A stretch of DNA of 64,000 nucleotides from a bacterium (GTDB lineage: Bacteria > UBP6 > UBA1177). The translations under genes were made by a program, and so were the position numbers. The stretch lies in assembly GCA_017405875.1 (NCBI GenBank), contig JAFQZM010000031.1, positions 1-64,000 of the forward strand, written 5' to 3'. This document shows positions 1 to 8,730 of the stretch, in pieces. The first letter of the stretch is position 1; each line of letters begins with the position of its first letter. The notes under the pieces were generated by a model. It was given only the letters and a program-made list of their open reading frames with translations, did not search any database and was not told the origin of the DNA.

Positions 1-128
1 TCTGCGCCGCCTACTGCTGCCAGAGTCTTCGTGATCGCTGCCGTCAACGTCGTTTTGCCGTGGTCTACGTGACCTATCGTACCGATGTTTACATGCGGTT
101 TGCTTCTTTCAAATTTCGCTTTTGCCAT
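1..128 (-). CDS. tuf: Elongation factor Tu, N-terminal part (runs off the window)
   Basis: This is the first 42 codons of EF-Tu, the GTPase that brings aminoacyl-tRNA to the ribosome. The reading frame opens with [20 protein letters not shown] and contains the G1 P-loop GHVDHGKT. The ATG at 128 has a GGAGG ribosome binding site at 134-138. It sits directly downstream of four tRNA genes on the same strand, so it is probably cotranscribed with them, as tufB is in E. coli. The rest of the gene lies to the left of the window. Confidence 0.97.
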   Translation of the reverse strand, partial: MAKAKFERSKPHVNIGTIGHVDHGKTTLTAAITKTLAAVGGA

Positions 129-190
129 TTTTTCCTCCTTTTAAAAGGTTATATTATCTTCCGCCAAGGTTTTCATTGATTAAACCCAAG

Positions 191-267
191 TGGAGCCCTC
201 GATCGGAATCGAACCGATGACCTCATCCTTACCAAGGATGCACTCTAGCCGACTGAGCTACGAGGGC
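191..267 (-). tRNA. tRNA-Thr (anticodon GGT)
   Basis: Read on the minus strand this is a complete cloverleaf with a GCCCTCG/CGAGGGC acceptor stem, anticodon loop TTGGTAA, T-loop GGTTCGATTCC and encoded CCA. It is the last tRNA before tuf, the position of thrT in E. coli. Confidence 0.97.
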
Positions 268-281
268 ATTCCATAAAAGAA

Positions 282-358
282 TGGAGCGGGAAACGGGATT
301 CGAACCCGCGACCCTTAGCTTGGAAGGCTAATGCTCTAGCCAGCTGAGCTATTCCCGC
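282..358 (-). tRNA. tRNA-Gly (anticodon TCC)
   Basis: Minus-strand cloverleaf with acceptor stem GCGGGAA/TTCCCGC, anticodon loop CTTCCAA, T-loop GGTTCGAATCC and encoded CCA. It occupies the position of glyT in the E. coli tufB operon. Confidence 0.97.
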
Positions 359-365
359 TCAAAAG

Positions 366-450
366 TGGTGGAGGGGGGAGGATTCGAACCTCCGAAGCCA
401 TCGGCGGCAGATTTACAGTCTGATCCCTTTGACCGCTCGGGAACCCCTCC
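366..450 (-). tRNA. tRNA-Tyr (anticodon GTA)
   Basis: Minus-strand cloverleaf of 85 nt with a long variable arm as expected for bacterial tRNA-Tyr, anticodon loop CTGTAAA, acceptor stem GGAGGGG/CCCCTCC and encoded CCA. Position corresponds to tyrU of E. coli. Confidence 0.97.
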
Positions 451-460
451 GTAAAAAAAG

Positions 461-536
461 TGGAGCTAGCGATGGGACTTGAACCCGCAACCTTCCGATT
501 ACAAGTCGGGAGCTCTGCCAATTGAGCTACGCTAGC
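461..536 (-). tRNA. tRNA-Thr (anticodon TGT)
   Basis: Minus-strand cloverleaf with acceptor stem GCTAGCG/CGCTAGC, anticodon loop TTGTAAT and encoded CCA. It is the first gene of the tRNA-tuf transcript, the position of thrU in E. coli. Confidence 0.97.
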
Positions 537-573
537 ACTATGCTCAAGTTTCAAACAGCGTTAAAGCAGGGCG

Positions 574-601
574 AAGATACGCGAAAAGTTTTAAAAGTCA
601 A
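574..601 (-). promoter_or_regulatory. Sigma-70-type promoter of the tRNA-tuf operon
   Basis: On the minus strand, TTGACT (601-596) and TATCTT (579-574) are separated by 16 bp. The base run just downstream of the -10 box is CGCCC, a G+C-rich discriminator of the kind seen at stringently controlled stable-RNA promoters. The first tRNA begins about 38 bp downstream of the -10 box. Confidence 0.65.
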
Positions 602-778
602 GATTTTTTTTAAAAAAATCACTTTTTTCTGCAGATTCACGAAAAAATCCTGTTCGCCGCGCCTTGAAAAACAGGGCTTCCGGCACAAAATCACCGTGCA
701 TCACATTTCCCCCGTTTTTTATTTATTAGAGTTTATATTCCCTATATTTTTACGATTTTCCACTACTTCCTGCCAAAC

Positions 779-807
779 TTGATTTTTGATTTTCTTGGTG
801 CTACATT
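779..807 (+). promoter_or_regulatory. Probable promoter of the vor operon
   Basis: TTGATT (779-784) and TACATT (802-807) are separated by 17 bp and lie 43 bp upstream of the vorD start codon. Nothing else was recognised in the rest of the 313-bp gap between the tRNA cluster and vorD. Confidence 0.45.
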
Positions 808-849
808 GCCCCGCATTTCGCTTATTACTATTATTTTTGGAGGAAAAAA

Positions 850-1074
850 ATGGCAGCAAAAGGTTTGGTTGAAATCTCAGTAGAGACCTGCAAAGGCTGC
901 GGTCTGTGCGTTCACTACTGTCCAATGAAGTGCCTGGCTATCAACGAAGCCGACACGAACTCTTACGGTCTGCATTACGCTCAGAGCGTCGAACCCGACA
1001 AATGCATCGGTTGCGCTAACTGCGCTGTAATGTGTCCTGACGGCGCGATCACCGTTTACAAACAGTCTAACTAA
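850..1074 (+). CDS. vorD: 2-oxoacid:ferredoxin oxidoreductase, delta (ferredoxin) subunit
   Basis: A 74-residue 2[4Fe-4S] ferredoxin-like protein with two Cx2Cx2Cx3C-type cluster motifs, CKGCGLCVHYCP and CIGCANCAVMCP. In the OFOR family the delta subunit carries electrons from the thiamine pyrophosphate site to external ferredoxin. It is the first gene of a delta-alpha-beta-gamma operon (vorDBAC or korDABC order). A GGAGG site lies 7 bases before the ATG. Family assignment is firm. Whether the substrate is a branched-chain 2-oxoacid or 2-oxoglutarate cannot be decided from sequence alone. Confidence 0.93.
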   Translation: MAAKGLVEISVETCKGCGLCVHYCPMKCLAINEADTNSYGLHYAQSVEPDKCIGCANCAVMCPDGAITVYKQSN

Positions 1075-1088
1075 TAATGGAGGCGGAC

Positions 1089-2168
1089 GTGGACAAAAAG
1101 ATAGCTTTTATGAAAGGCAACGAGGCGCTTGCTGAAGCTGCTCTCAGAGCTGGCATGACCGGTTACTTCGGATACCCCATCACTCCCCAGACGGAAGTCA
1201 TAGAGTATCTCTGCAAAGAGGCTCCGAAATATCCGAAATTCACTGTTCTTCAGGCAGAAAGTGAAGTTTCTTCAATCAACATGGTTTACGGCGCTGCAGC
1301 TGCAGGCGGCAGAATCATGACGACGACCTCTTCACCGGGTTTCTCCCTTATGCAGGAAGGTATCTCCTACATCGCATGTGCCGACATTCCGTGCGTAATC
1401 GCGAACGTTCAGCGCGGCGGTCCCGGTCTCGGAACCATTCAGCCCAGCCAGGGTGACTACTTCCAGTCGGTAAAAGGCGGCGGTCACGGTGACTACAAAC
1501 TCATCGTTTTCGCTCCGAACTCCGTTCAGGAAGTCGTTGACTACACATACAACGCATTCGACCTTGCAACGAAATGGATGTGTCCGGTTCTCATTCTTTC
1601 CGACGGCGCGATCGGCCAGATGATGGAAAAAGTCATCCTTCCGGAACCGATCCCTGCAAGAACCGCTGAAGAAATGAGAGACGAAAAACCGTGGGCAACC
1701 AACGGCAAAGGCAAGAGAACGAAAAGAAACATCATCACTTCTCTCAACATCCAGTCCGATGCGATGGAAAGAAGAAACAACGAGCTTCAGGAAAAATACC
1801 GCAAGATCGAAGGCGAAGAAGTCCGCTACGAAACCTACAAGGCTGACGATGCGGAAATCCTCATCACCGCTTACGGTCTTTCGAGCCGTGTCTGCAAAAA
1901 GGCAGTTGACATCGCACGCGAGCAGGGTCTCAAGCTCGGTCTCGTCAGACCTATCACTCTGTGGCCTTTCCCGACCAAAGTCATCGACGAATTCGCTGCG
2001 AAACCGAACGTAAAATTCTTCATGGATGTCGAAATGAACGTCGGTCAGATGATCGAAGACGTCAAACTCGTAGTCAACGGACGCAAACCGGTTTACTTCT
2101 ACGGCAGAACAGGCGGTATCCTTGCTACGGCAGAAGAAATCCTTGAACAAATCAAAGCTAAAATGTAG
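1089..2168 (+). CDS. vorB: 2-oxoacid:ferredoxin oxidoreductase, alpha subunit (VorB/KorA type)
   Basis: About 359 residues, the usual length of VorB/KorA alpha subunits. It carries the pyrimidine-binding half of the pyruvate:ferredoxin oxidoreductase fold: KGNEALAEAALRAG, GYFGYPITPQTEVIEYL, and QAESEVSSINMVYGAAAAG with the conserved Glu near the thiamine site. With the beta subunit it oxidatively decarboxylates a 2-oxoacid to the acyl-CoA, reducing ferredoxin. I chose GTG at 1089 because GGAGG (1079-1083) lies 5 bases before it. An in-frame ATG at 1077, overlapping that site, would add four residues. Confidence 0.92.
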   Translation: MDKKIAFMKGNEALAEAALRAGMTGYFGYPITPQTEVIEYLCKEAPKYPKFTVLQAESEVSSINMVYGAAAAGGRIMTTTSSPGFSLMQEGISYIACADIPCVIANVQRGGPGLGTIQPSQGDYFQSVKGGGHGDYKLIVFAPNSVQEVVDYTYNAFDLATKWMCPVLILSDGAIGQMMEKVILPEPIPARTAEEMRDEKPWATNGKGKRTKRNIITSLNIQSDAMERRNNELQEKYRKIEGEEVRYETYKADDAEILITAYGLSSRVCKKAVDIAREQGLKLGLVRPITLWPFPTKVIDEFAAKPNVKFFMDVEMNVGQMIEDVKLVVNGRKPVYFYGRTGGILATAEEILEQIKAKM

Positions 2169-2177
2169 GGGGAAGAA

Positions 2178-2939
2178 ATGAAAGAAGGATATACACTCGT
2201 TTATAAAAGACCCGACACGCTTCTTAAAACAAGAATGCACTACTGCCCGGGCTGTTTCCACTCGATTCTTCACAAACTCATCATGGAAGTTGTAGAAGAA
2301 ATGGGTATCCAGAACGATGTTATCGGCGTTAGCCCGGTCGGCTGCTCGGTTTTCGCTTACGATTACATGGACGTTGACTTCCAGGAAGCTGCTCACGGAA
2401 GAGCTTGCGCTGTAGCAACAGGCATCAAGAGAACCCTTCCGAACCACCCGGTTTTCACCTATCAGGGCGACGGCGACCTCGCTGCTATAGGTCTTGCTGA
2501 GACGATGCACGCTTGCAACCGCGGTGAGAAATTCTCGATCTTCTTCGTAAACAACGCGATTTACGGTATGACCGGCGGTCAGATGGCTCCGACGACACTC
2601 GAAGGTCAGATCACCACGACGAGCCCCTACGGCAGAGATCCGAAGAATGTAGGTTACCCGATGAAAATGGCTGAAATGGTCAGCCAGCTTCCGGGTGTCG
2701 CTTACTGCGAAAGAGTCTGCCTCAACAATCCGGTTAACGTCAGAAAAGCTAAGAAATCGATCCGCAAATGCTTCGAGATCCAGGCTCAGAACCTTGGAAC
2801 GACTTTCCTTGAAGTTGTTTCCAACTGCCCGACGAACTGGAGACTTTCACCGATCAAAACGCTTGACTTCGTTGAAAACAACATGCTCAAGTACTACCCG
2901 CTCGGTGTTAAGAAAGATGTAACCGCAGAGAACAAATAA
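2178..2939 (+). CDS. vorA: 2-oxoacid:ferredoxin oxidoreductase, beta (TPP-binding) subunit
   Basis: A 253-residue thiamine pyrophosphate-binding subunit. It has the cluster-associated YCPGCFHSILHKL segment, SPVGCSVFAYDYMDVDF, the HGRACAVATGIKR stretch and the TPP/Mg signature GDGDLAAIGLAETMHACNRG. It forms the catalytic core with the alpha subunit. GGGGGAAG serves as the ribosome binding site. The last 170 or so bases of this gene are present a second time at about 8.73-8.91 kb, fused to a second copy of the gamma gene. Confidence 0.93.
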   Translation: MKEGYTLVYKRPDTLLKTRMHYCPGCFHSILHKLIMEVVEEMGIQNDVIGVSPVGCSVFAYDYMDVDFQEAAHGRACAVATGIKRTLPNHPVFTYQGDGDLAAIGLAETMHACNRGEKFSIFFVNNAIYGMTGGQMAPTTLEGQITTTSPYGRDPKNVGYPMKMAEMVSQLPGVAYCERVCLNNPVNVRKAKKSIRKCFEIQAQNLGTTFLEVVSNCPTNWRLSPIKTLDFVENNMLKYYPLGVKKDVTAENK

Positions 2940-2950
2940 GGGAGGAAAAT

Positions 2951-3487
2951 ATGTTAGCTGAAATGATTTTCGCAGGATTCGGCGGACAGGGCGTCCTTTC
3001 GATGGGCAAAAACCTTGCCTATGCTGCAATTGAAGATGGAAAAGAAGTAAGCTGGATGCCTTCTTACGGCCCGGAGCAGAGAGGCGGCACGGCAAACTGC
3101 ATGGTAAACGTCAGCGACGAACCCATCGCAAGCCCGATCGTTCAGGCTTATGACGCAGCAGTCGTTTTCAACCAGCCTTCGCTTGAAAAATTCGAGTCGA
3201 AAGTAAAACCCGGCGGCGTTCTTGTTTGGGAAAGCTCCACGATCAAAAAGAAACCGACCCGCACCGACATCACCGTCGTTGCAATTCCGGCAATCGAGAT
3301 CGCTACAAACGAGCTGAAAAATACTCAGGTCATGAATATGATCGCTCTCGGCGCACTTCTCAAACACCTTCCGGTAGTCCAGATCGAGACCGTTATCAAA
3401 GCTCTCGAGCACACGCTTCCGGAAAGACACCACAAACTCATCCCGCTCAACGAGCAGGCTATGAGGATCGGTTGGGACAGAGCGTAA
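2951..3487 (+). CDS. vorC: 2-oxoacid:ferredoxin oxidoreductase, gamma subunit, copy 1
   Basis: 178 residues of the OFOR gamma family, with the typical opening IFAGFGGQGVLSMGK and the GPEQRGGTANCMV motif. In this family the gamma subunit completes the coenzyme A site. It is the last gene of the operon and is followed by a strong terminator. A second full-length copy lies at 8922-9458. By eye the two genes differ at about 27 of 537 bases, nearly all silent third positions, with only two amino-acid changes (Val/Ile and Lys/His). Purifying selection seems to have acted on both. Confidence 0.93.
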   Translation: MLAEMIFAGFGGQGVLSMGKNLAYAAIEDGKEVSWMPSYGPEQRGGTANCMVNVSDEPIASPIVQAYDAAVVFNQPSLEKFESKVKPGGVLVWESSTIKKKPTRTDITVVAIPAIEIATNELKNTQVMNMIALGALLKHLPVVQIETVIKALEHTLPERHHKLIPLNEQAMRIGWDRA

Positions 3488-3509
3488 TTTTAGCGTTTCA
3501 CCTTTTCAG

Positions 3510-3535
3510 GCGGCTCTTCGGAGCCGCTTTTTTTT
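3510..3535 (+). terminator. Rho-independent terminator of the vor operon
   Basis: Perfect 7-bp stem GCGGCTC/GAGCCGC closed by a TTCG tetraloop and followed by eight T. The same terminator is repeated exactly after the second vorC copy. Confidence 0.93.
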
Positions 3536-3676
3536 GCCTTTTAAGATTCCAAATTCTTGTCGGAGCGCGGGGCGGCTCGTCCGCAATTTGTCTTGTTTTC
3601 ATATCTTTTAGTTGTGGCAGAGATAACGCTTATACACAGGACATTACGGTTTTAAATCAATAAGCAAAAAATATTC

Positions 3677-3705
3677 TTGCAAAACGTATTCAAAAACAAT
3701 ATAAT
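3677..3705 (+). promoter_or_regulatory. Sigma-70-type promoter of the LamG module
   Basis: TTGCAA (3677-3682) and a perfect TATAAT (3700-3705) are spaced by 17 bp, 62 bp upstream of the ATG at 3768. This lies just beyond the end of the vor duplication, so the inserted module brings its own promoter. Confidence 0.65.
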
Positions 3706-3767
3706 TAAAATCTCAGAAGTTCCTTGATATTTTTGAACTTTTAATTTTGCCATTTATCAACCATATT

Positions 3768-6700
3768 ATGGAGATCAAAATAAAAAAAGTATTTTGTTTG
3801 TTGTTTTGTATTTTGTGCTCCTCTGGAATTTTATCGGCAAAATTGCTGACGCATTTTGAATTTGAAGATTCGCTGGAAGACAGCGTCGGCGATAACAACG
3901 GAACTTTTAAAGGATCAAGTTCTGTAACTTATCAAACAGGCAGAAACGGGAAGGCTCTTGTTTTCAATGGAACAAGTGATTATTTGGAATTTGGCAAAGG
4001 AGATTTTAATCCTGCTCAGTTTGGAGGGCGTTATTCCATCTCAATGTGGGTTCTTTCCCAGGAACAGGCTTCATCAACAAACAACAACAGTTATATCGGA
4101 AAACATACAAGCTCAGGTGATAATGCCATTCTTTTCGGTTATTGGGATGGAAAACTTTCTTTAAGAATAAAAAGCGATCTGGTGCAGATTTCTTCTATAA
4201 GCGAACCGGTAAACTATTGGGCTCACTATGTTGTTTCCGCGAGAGAATACAATAATAATGGAACAACTTCTGTTGTAATTTATAAAAACGGTTCACAGGT
4301 TTGGAGTGGAACATTAAATGATGTTGCAGGAGATTTCGAGGAAGATGACAAGCCTTGGGTTTTGGGCATGGATTGGGATTCTGCCACTTCAAAAACAGAT
4401 TTTTTCAAAGGGAAAATGGATGATGTCCGCATTTACGATTGGAATATTACTCCAGACGAAGTTAAAGAGATATATTACAAAGAAGCGGCCAAAATCCACT
4501 TAACTATGGACAATACTTTTAATGCTTCGGCAGGTTCAATTTCCGGCAGTCAAGTTGGAGGAACATATTTCAAACAAGGTATGGAAAATCAGTCGGCATA
4601 TTTTGATGGAGTTGATGACTATGTTAAGTTTGGATCTGGAGTTACAGATCCTCGCGGTTCGGGAACGACGACACGCAAATATACAATCAGTATGTGGGTA
4701 AAATCCAATGAACAGGCAACTTCATCAAATAACAATGCCTATATAGCCAAACATAATAGCAGCAACGGAGATGTTTTCCGGTTCGGCTATTGGAACAATA
4801 AACTGATTCTCAAAATCGGCGCAAGTTCAGCAGATATTTCAACTTCGGCAGAACCGACATCTTGGACTCATTATGCAATCACTGCAACGGAAAACTTATC
4901 TGCTTCAACGACTTCTGCTACAGTTTATAGAAACGGTTCTCAAATCTGGACAGGAACGATTTCTGCGGTGATGGGCACATTTACCTCCAGTTACAAACCA
5001 TGGGTTCTTGGCAGAAGACTGGGGAACACCGGGGATTATTTGTGGGGTGAAATAGATAATGTCCGTTTTTATGGGAGCGTATTGAACGCAACGGCAATAC
5101 AGGCTCTTTACCGTAGTGAATTCAGTGGAGTTAGATATTGCAATACAGACCAGAATTCTGCCGGATGCACAGTGGTGAATGATACTGTTTATAATCTTGG
5201 TAGCCAACCTTCCTGGCTGATTCCCACTCCTGGATTTAACGGGATTCCTATTTATCTTCCAATATCCCAGACAAGCATCGAATCAATAAAAGTTTCTGAG
5301 GGTTGGGAAGCATATTTGTGTACACAGACTAATCATCAGGGTGAATGTCATTATTACGACGATGGTTTTTATAATTCGTCGAACTTGTTTTTCCCGTCAT
5401 CTATAATAAACAATGTTTATTCGATGACTGTTCAGCCATCTTCTTTCAGTGCCGCAAAGAAGTTCTTCGGCTATAAAAGAGCTGACGACTATAAGGATTC
5501 TCCGTCGGGTTTTGCTTATATCTATGCACTTTCTGATTTCGAAAAACCTACAAAAGCCAACGAATTCCGAAGACTTTTTCTTAACAGTTATGACAGATAT
5601 AATTTTTCCGGTAATCTTCAACACACCATAACAGGCACAAACCGTGCGGCTTCTGTTGAATTGTATGGTGATGTTTATTTGGAAATTGATAACGACAGCA
5701 ACACTCAAGGTTACGGATATCTTATGACATCACACAATAATTTTAATAGGAATATACCAAATTATCCGGAACTGGATTTTCGTCAGTTTTATAATGACAT
5801 AAATTTCGCTTATTTGCATGGTAAATATGACAAGGTTGGTGGCGTAGGGTGGTTTTTGGCCAATGATATTTCATATGTATCAAATAGATATACCGTGTGC
5901 CTTGAAGGTGTTGAAAAAACATTGGATCACAATCTGACAAGAATAGAATGTGTAAAATATGGCACAAACAACTTACCCTTTGATAGTTATGGTGTTAACA
6001 ACGATCAAAAAGAATTTTGGGAAAGAATTTATTCTGGTAATAAGCAAAAATTTGAAAGGTATGCGGACAATTATTCTCTTTTAATGCTTTCAGGTCATGG
6101 CGAATATTCTTCCTCCGATGGAATAACAATTTATTTGCCATATCGGGACAATAATAATGGTCGGTATATACAAATAACCGGCAATGATTATTATTCAAAA
6201 AATTTAGGTAAACAATATACACGTTGGCTGGAGACTACAGCTTGCCACTCAATGGGAGATACGGGTATAAATTGGGCTAAAGTCGGAGATTTTTATTATG
6301 ATATTTTAACAAGATTAAACGGAATAGGAGGTTATAGAAACAGTTCTTGGTGGGCTTCTAATGATCATCAATTCGATACACATTGGCATGACCTGACTTA
6401 TAACAACAAAACTATTTCAAAAGCATGGGTGGATTCATGGAGTAAAACATATACCGATACTTCGGGAAGAAATGCTCGATTTTTGACTCTTGAAACATGT
6501 AATTGCACCCAGTCAAGTTGTACTGGAACATATATGAAAAATGATTATTTTTATAATGTTTCGACAGGTCCTAAAACACAAAAAACAGGTTTGACAAATT
6601 ATAATTATTACTGTTTCAGAGATATGCAATCTAATTTTAGTAATTATTCAAGAAATTCAAGCAAGTCATCGCGAGATTATCCAAAAGAATTCACCGCTTA

Positions 6701-7358
6701 TTCCTACGATTCTTTGCCGAATTATATCGTGAATCAACTTTTTGGTGTTAAGATTGACGGAGATAACTCCAAGCTCAGCAATAATACATACAAATATAAA
6801 GATGACTCATTGATTCTAACTAAAAAAGACAAAAACATTTCAGCTGTAATGAACAGGAAAATGACTTCATTCGAAGATGAAAAAGAATCGGAGGATATGG
6901 TTTGGGACAAATTCAACGAAGCAAAAAATATGGCGGAGACACTGACTTCAATAAAACTTGAATATGTCGGAATATCAAAAGATGTGAACGAAGCTTTTGA
7001 AGTAGGCGGAAATGGAGAATCTCTCGGCAAAATGATAAATTCAGTTATCTTCGTTTTCAGTCCTGTAATTGACGGAGTTCCGATCTTCTCCGAAACTATA
7101 GAAGTTGAATACGATGCCGAAGGATTCTATCAGGTGCGTTCTAATGTCCCTTATTCCGTATCTAAAATAAGAGAAAGTGAGATCAAATCCGAAGAGCAGG
7201 TGGAGGAAAAAATATATTCTGCGCTCGGAAAGGAAGAAGACAAAATAATAGCCTATGTTTTGAACGAAGAAAGAGAATTCATTTTGTCTACTGTTGCAAA
7301 AGACGAAGTAAACAAAACATTTTTAATAATTTCAATGGAGGAAGAAAATCATGAGTAA
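3768..7358 (+). CDS. Large secreted protein with two LamG domains and a possible clan-CD peptidase-like region
   Basis: About 1196 residues. A signal peptide (MEIKIKKVFCLLFC then a hydrophobic stretch ending LSA) is followed by two LamG/concanavalin-like sandwiches at roughly 25-235 and 240-450, each with an YSISMWV- or YTISMWV-type strand and a PWVLG strand. The middle region has LMLSGHGEYSS (His777) and, 49 residues later, LETTACHSMG (Cys826). That is the His-Gly...Ala-Cys layout of caspase/gingipain-type peptidases, and also resembles the DUF6345 family. The C-terminal 300 residues are charged and unassigned. I prefer ATG 3768 because the signal peptide follows directly. A TTG at 3747 would add seven residues. 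Codon use is much more A+T-rich than in vor. Confidence 0.8.
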   Translation: MEIKIKKVFCLLFCILCSSGILSAKLLTHFEFEDSLEDSVGDNNGTFKGSSSVTYQTGRNGKALVFNGTSDYLEFGKGDFNPAQFGGRYSISMWVLSQEQASSTNNNSYIGKHTSSGDNAILFGYWDGKLSLRIKSDLVQISSISEPVNYWAHYVVSAREYNNNGTTSVVIYKNGSQVWSGTLNDVAGDFEEDDKPWVLGMDWDSATSKTDFFKGKMDDVRIYDWNITPDEVKEIYYKEAAKIHLTMDNTFNASAGSISGSQVGGTYFKQGMENQSAYFDGVDDYVKFGSGVTDPRGSGTTTRKYTISMWVKSNEQATSSNNNAYIAKHNSSNGDVFRFGYWNNKLILKIGASSADISTSAEPTSWTHYAITATENLSASTTSATVYRNGSQIWTGTISAVMGTFTSSYKPWVLGRRLGNTGDYLWGEIDNVRFYGSVLNATAIQALYRSEFSGVRYCNTDQNSAGCTVVNDTVYNLGSQPSWLIPTPGFNGIPIYLPISQTSIESIKVSEGWEAYLCTQTNHQGECHYYDDGFYNSSNLFFPSSIINNVYSMTVQPSSFSAAKKFFGYKRADDYKDSPSGFAYIYALSDFEKPTKANEFRRLFLNSYDRYNFSGNLQHTITGTNRAASVELYGDVYLEIDNDSNTQGYGYLMTSHNNFNRNIPNYPELDFRQFYNDINFAYLHGKYDKVGGVGWFLANDISYVSNRYTVCLEGVEKTLDHNLTRIECVKYGTNNLPFDSYGVNNDQKEFWERIYSGNKQKFERYADNYSLLMLSGHGEYSSSDGITIYLPYRDNNNGRYIQITGNDYYSKNLGKQYTRWLETTACHSMGDTGINWAKVGDFYYDILTRLNGIGGYRNSSWWASNDHQFDTHWHDLTYNNKTISKAWVDSWSKTYTDTSGRNARFLTLETCNCTQSSCTGTYMKNDYFYNVSTGPKTQKTGLTNYNYYCFRDMQSNFSNYSRNSSKSSRDYPKEFTAYSYDSLPNYIVNQLFGVKIDGDNSKLSNNTYKYKDDSLILTKKDKNISAVMNRKMTSFEDEKESEDMVWDKFNEAKNMAETLTSIKLEYVGISKDVNEAFEVGGNGESLGKMINSVIFVFSPVIDGVPIFSETIEVEYDAEGFYQVRSNVPYSVSKIRESEIKSEEQVEEKIYSALGKEEDKIIAYVLNEEREFILSTVAKDEVNKTFLIISMEEENHE

Positions 7359-8193
7359 GCAATTATTGATTTTTATCGCAATTTTTGCGGTTGTAGCGAC
7401 ACTTTTTGCGGAAAATGAGACTGTTTCGTGTGAATCAGACTATGGAAAATGTTCCTTTGAACTTTCTGACGAAACATTGTCTCAGAACTGTGTCTGCAGC
7501 AACGGAAGGGAATTTAGTGGTTCAGATCCTGTTTTTGAGGGATATACTATGGTTACGGAAGAAGGGTGTTTGTCTGAAATTGATAACTGGTGCAAAAAGA
7601 TCCCTGCCAACTGCAGTAATGATGCCGGATCCTGCGAAGTGGATAAAAACGGCAAGTACAAATGCTATTGTCACTATGTTGAAGGGCAAAAAACGGGAGA
7701 CGGATATTTTGGCAAAGAAGGCTGCAACGAAATTCTTGTCGAAACCTGCGGAACCGAAGTGCCGACTCCGAGAAAAGTCTGTGCTGAAGAAATTCTCAAT
7801 GAGTGTGTTTCCTACTTCGAAAGAATCAAGAATACCTGCTCCAAAGAACCTATAAATGACATCAATGAAATTCTTGATGCTCCGATTGATTATTCAACTG
7901 AATCAAGCATAACGGTGCACGAATTTGCAGATTGCTGCCGCAATGAATATTGGAGAAACGAATATAAAAGAGAGTCGGACTGCATTGAAACATTTGATTC
8001 ATGCGAAGACAAAGAATGCTGCGAATGCACTATCCAAGTAAGCGGCGATGCTGCAAATACCGAAGCTCCGACCGGCGGCGCAACTAAAGAAGACACCGCT
8101 GACGGCGATTCAGCAACACCCACAACTGATAAAGTTCCTGCAGAAAACAAAGAAAATAGCAAATCCGACGGCTGTTCGATGCTGTTTGTCTGA
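7351..8193 (+). CDS. Secreted cysteine-rich protein of unknown function
   Basis: 280 residues. A signal peptide (MSKQLLIFIAIFAVVATLFA) precedes a mature part with more than 20 cysteines in EGF-like spacings such as CVCSNG, CYCHY and CCECTI, then an Ala/Thr/Asp-rich low-complexity tail ending in SDGCSMLFV. The gene overlaps the end of the LamG gene by 8 bases and has a GGAGG site inside it, so the two are cotranscribed and probably translationally coupled. I do not recognise a named family. A disulfide-rich surface or exported protein is the safest reading. Confidence 0.8.
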   Translation: MSKQLLIFIAIFAVVATLFAENETVSCESDYGKCSFELSDETLSQNCVCSNGREFSGSDPVFEGYTMVTEEGCLSEIDNWCKKIPANCSNDAGSCEVDKNGKYKCYCHYVEGQKTGDGYFGKEGCNEILVETCGTEVPTPRKVCAEEILNECVSYFERIKNTCSKEPINDINEILDAPIDYSTESSITVHEFADCCRNEYWRNEYKRESDCIETFDSCEDKECCECTIQVSGDAANTEAPTGGATKEDTADGDSATPTTDKVPAENKENSKSDGCSMLFV

Positions 8194-8219
8194 TTATTTG
8201 ATTAAAAAGGAGGCAGATC

Positions 8220-8681
8220 ATGAGTAAGAAATCATTTTTTATCGTAATTTCAGCAGTTTTTATGTTTTTAGGTTGCGGAGGCAACGACGGTTTCACGGCA
8301 GTCAATGTCGGTGAATGTCTTCATGAAGAACCGGCTTTTTCTTTCAAAGACAGAATTTATACGGGGAATGACAGTTATCCGTGCAAAGAGTATGTCGAAG
8401 TGACCGAAAAAAAAGACCACACCATTTCTTTCAACTGGTTCGGCGCGTTTCACTGTGATGATTGGGAATACGGCTATGAAATCGAGGGAATAGAGGAAAA
8501 TGTTCTGAAAGTCAGCATTAAAGAACGTGATCTCAGCGATTTGGCGACTGACTGCGACAACTGCTGTCGCCTTATGCCGATAGAATACACGGCTTCAACA
8601 GCCGAAGAAATCGAATCACTCAAAGGAATCGAAATCAACTACGAAGGCAAAAATCACAAAGCTTATTTCAAGATAAAATAA
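8220..8681 (+). CDS. Small lipoprotein, unknown function
   Basis: 153 residues with an N-terminal lipoprotein signal (MSKKSFFIVISAVFMFLGCG, lipobox FLGC). The mature part has several cysteines (CDNCC) and no family I recognise. An AGGAGG site precedes the ATG. It is the third gene of the A+T-rich module, after the LamG and Cys-rich genes, and is followed by the truncated vorA copy. Confidence 0.8.
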   Translation: MSKKSFFIVISAVFMFLGCGGNDGFTAVNVGECLHEEPAFSFKDRIYTGNDSYPCKEYVEVTEKKDHTISFNWFGAFHCDDWEYGYEIEGIEENVLKVSIKERDLSDLATDCDNCCRLMPIEYTASTAEEIESLKGIEINYEGKNHKAYFKIK

Positions 8682-8730
8682 AAATCCGAAAGCTTCAATT
8701 TAAATCTAACATTTCAACTTTGCGTTGATA

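Larger units (their letters stand above)
2761..3537 (+). repeat. Direct duplication, copy 1 (vorA 3' end, vorC, terminator)
   Basis: This 0.78-kb block recurs at about 8730-9508 with roughly 5 percent base differences. Homology starts near the CCGCA before TGCTTCGAGAT in vorA and stops just past the terminator T-run. The two copies bracket the LamG module. Confidence 0.9.

Noticed and set aside
522-782. An 86-codon open frame beginning in tRNA-Thr
   Set aside because: It starts inside a tRNA gene, has no ribosome binding site, and is low-complexity Phe/Lys-rich sequence.
1332-2510. A 392-codon open frame on the minus strand over vorB and vorA
   Set aside because: It is the mirror of the real genes, has no ribosome binding site or family features, and crosses two genes with clear homology on the other strand.
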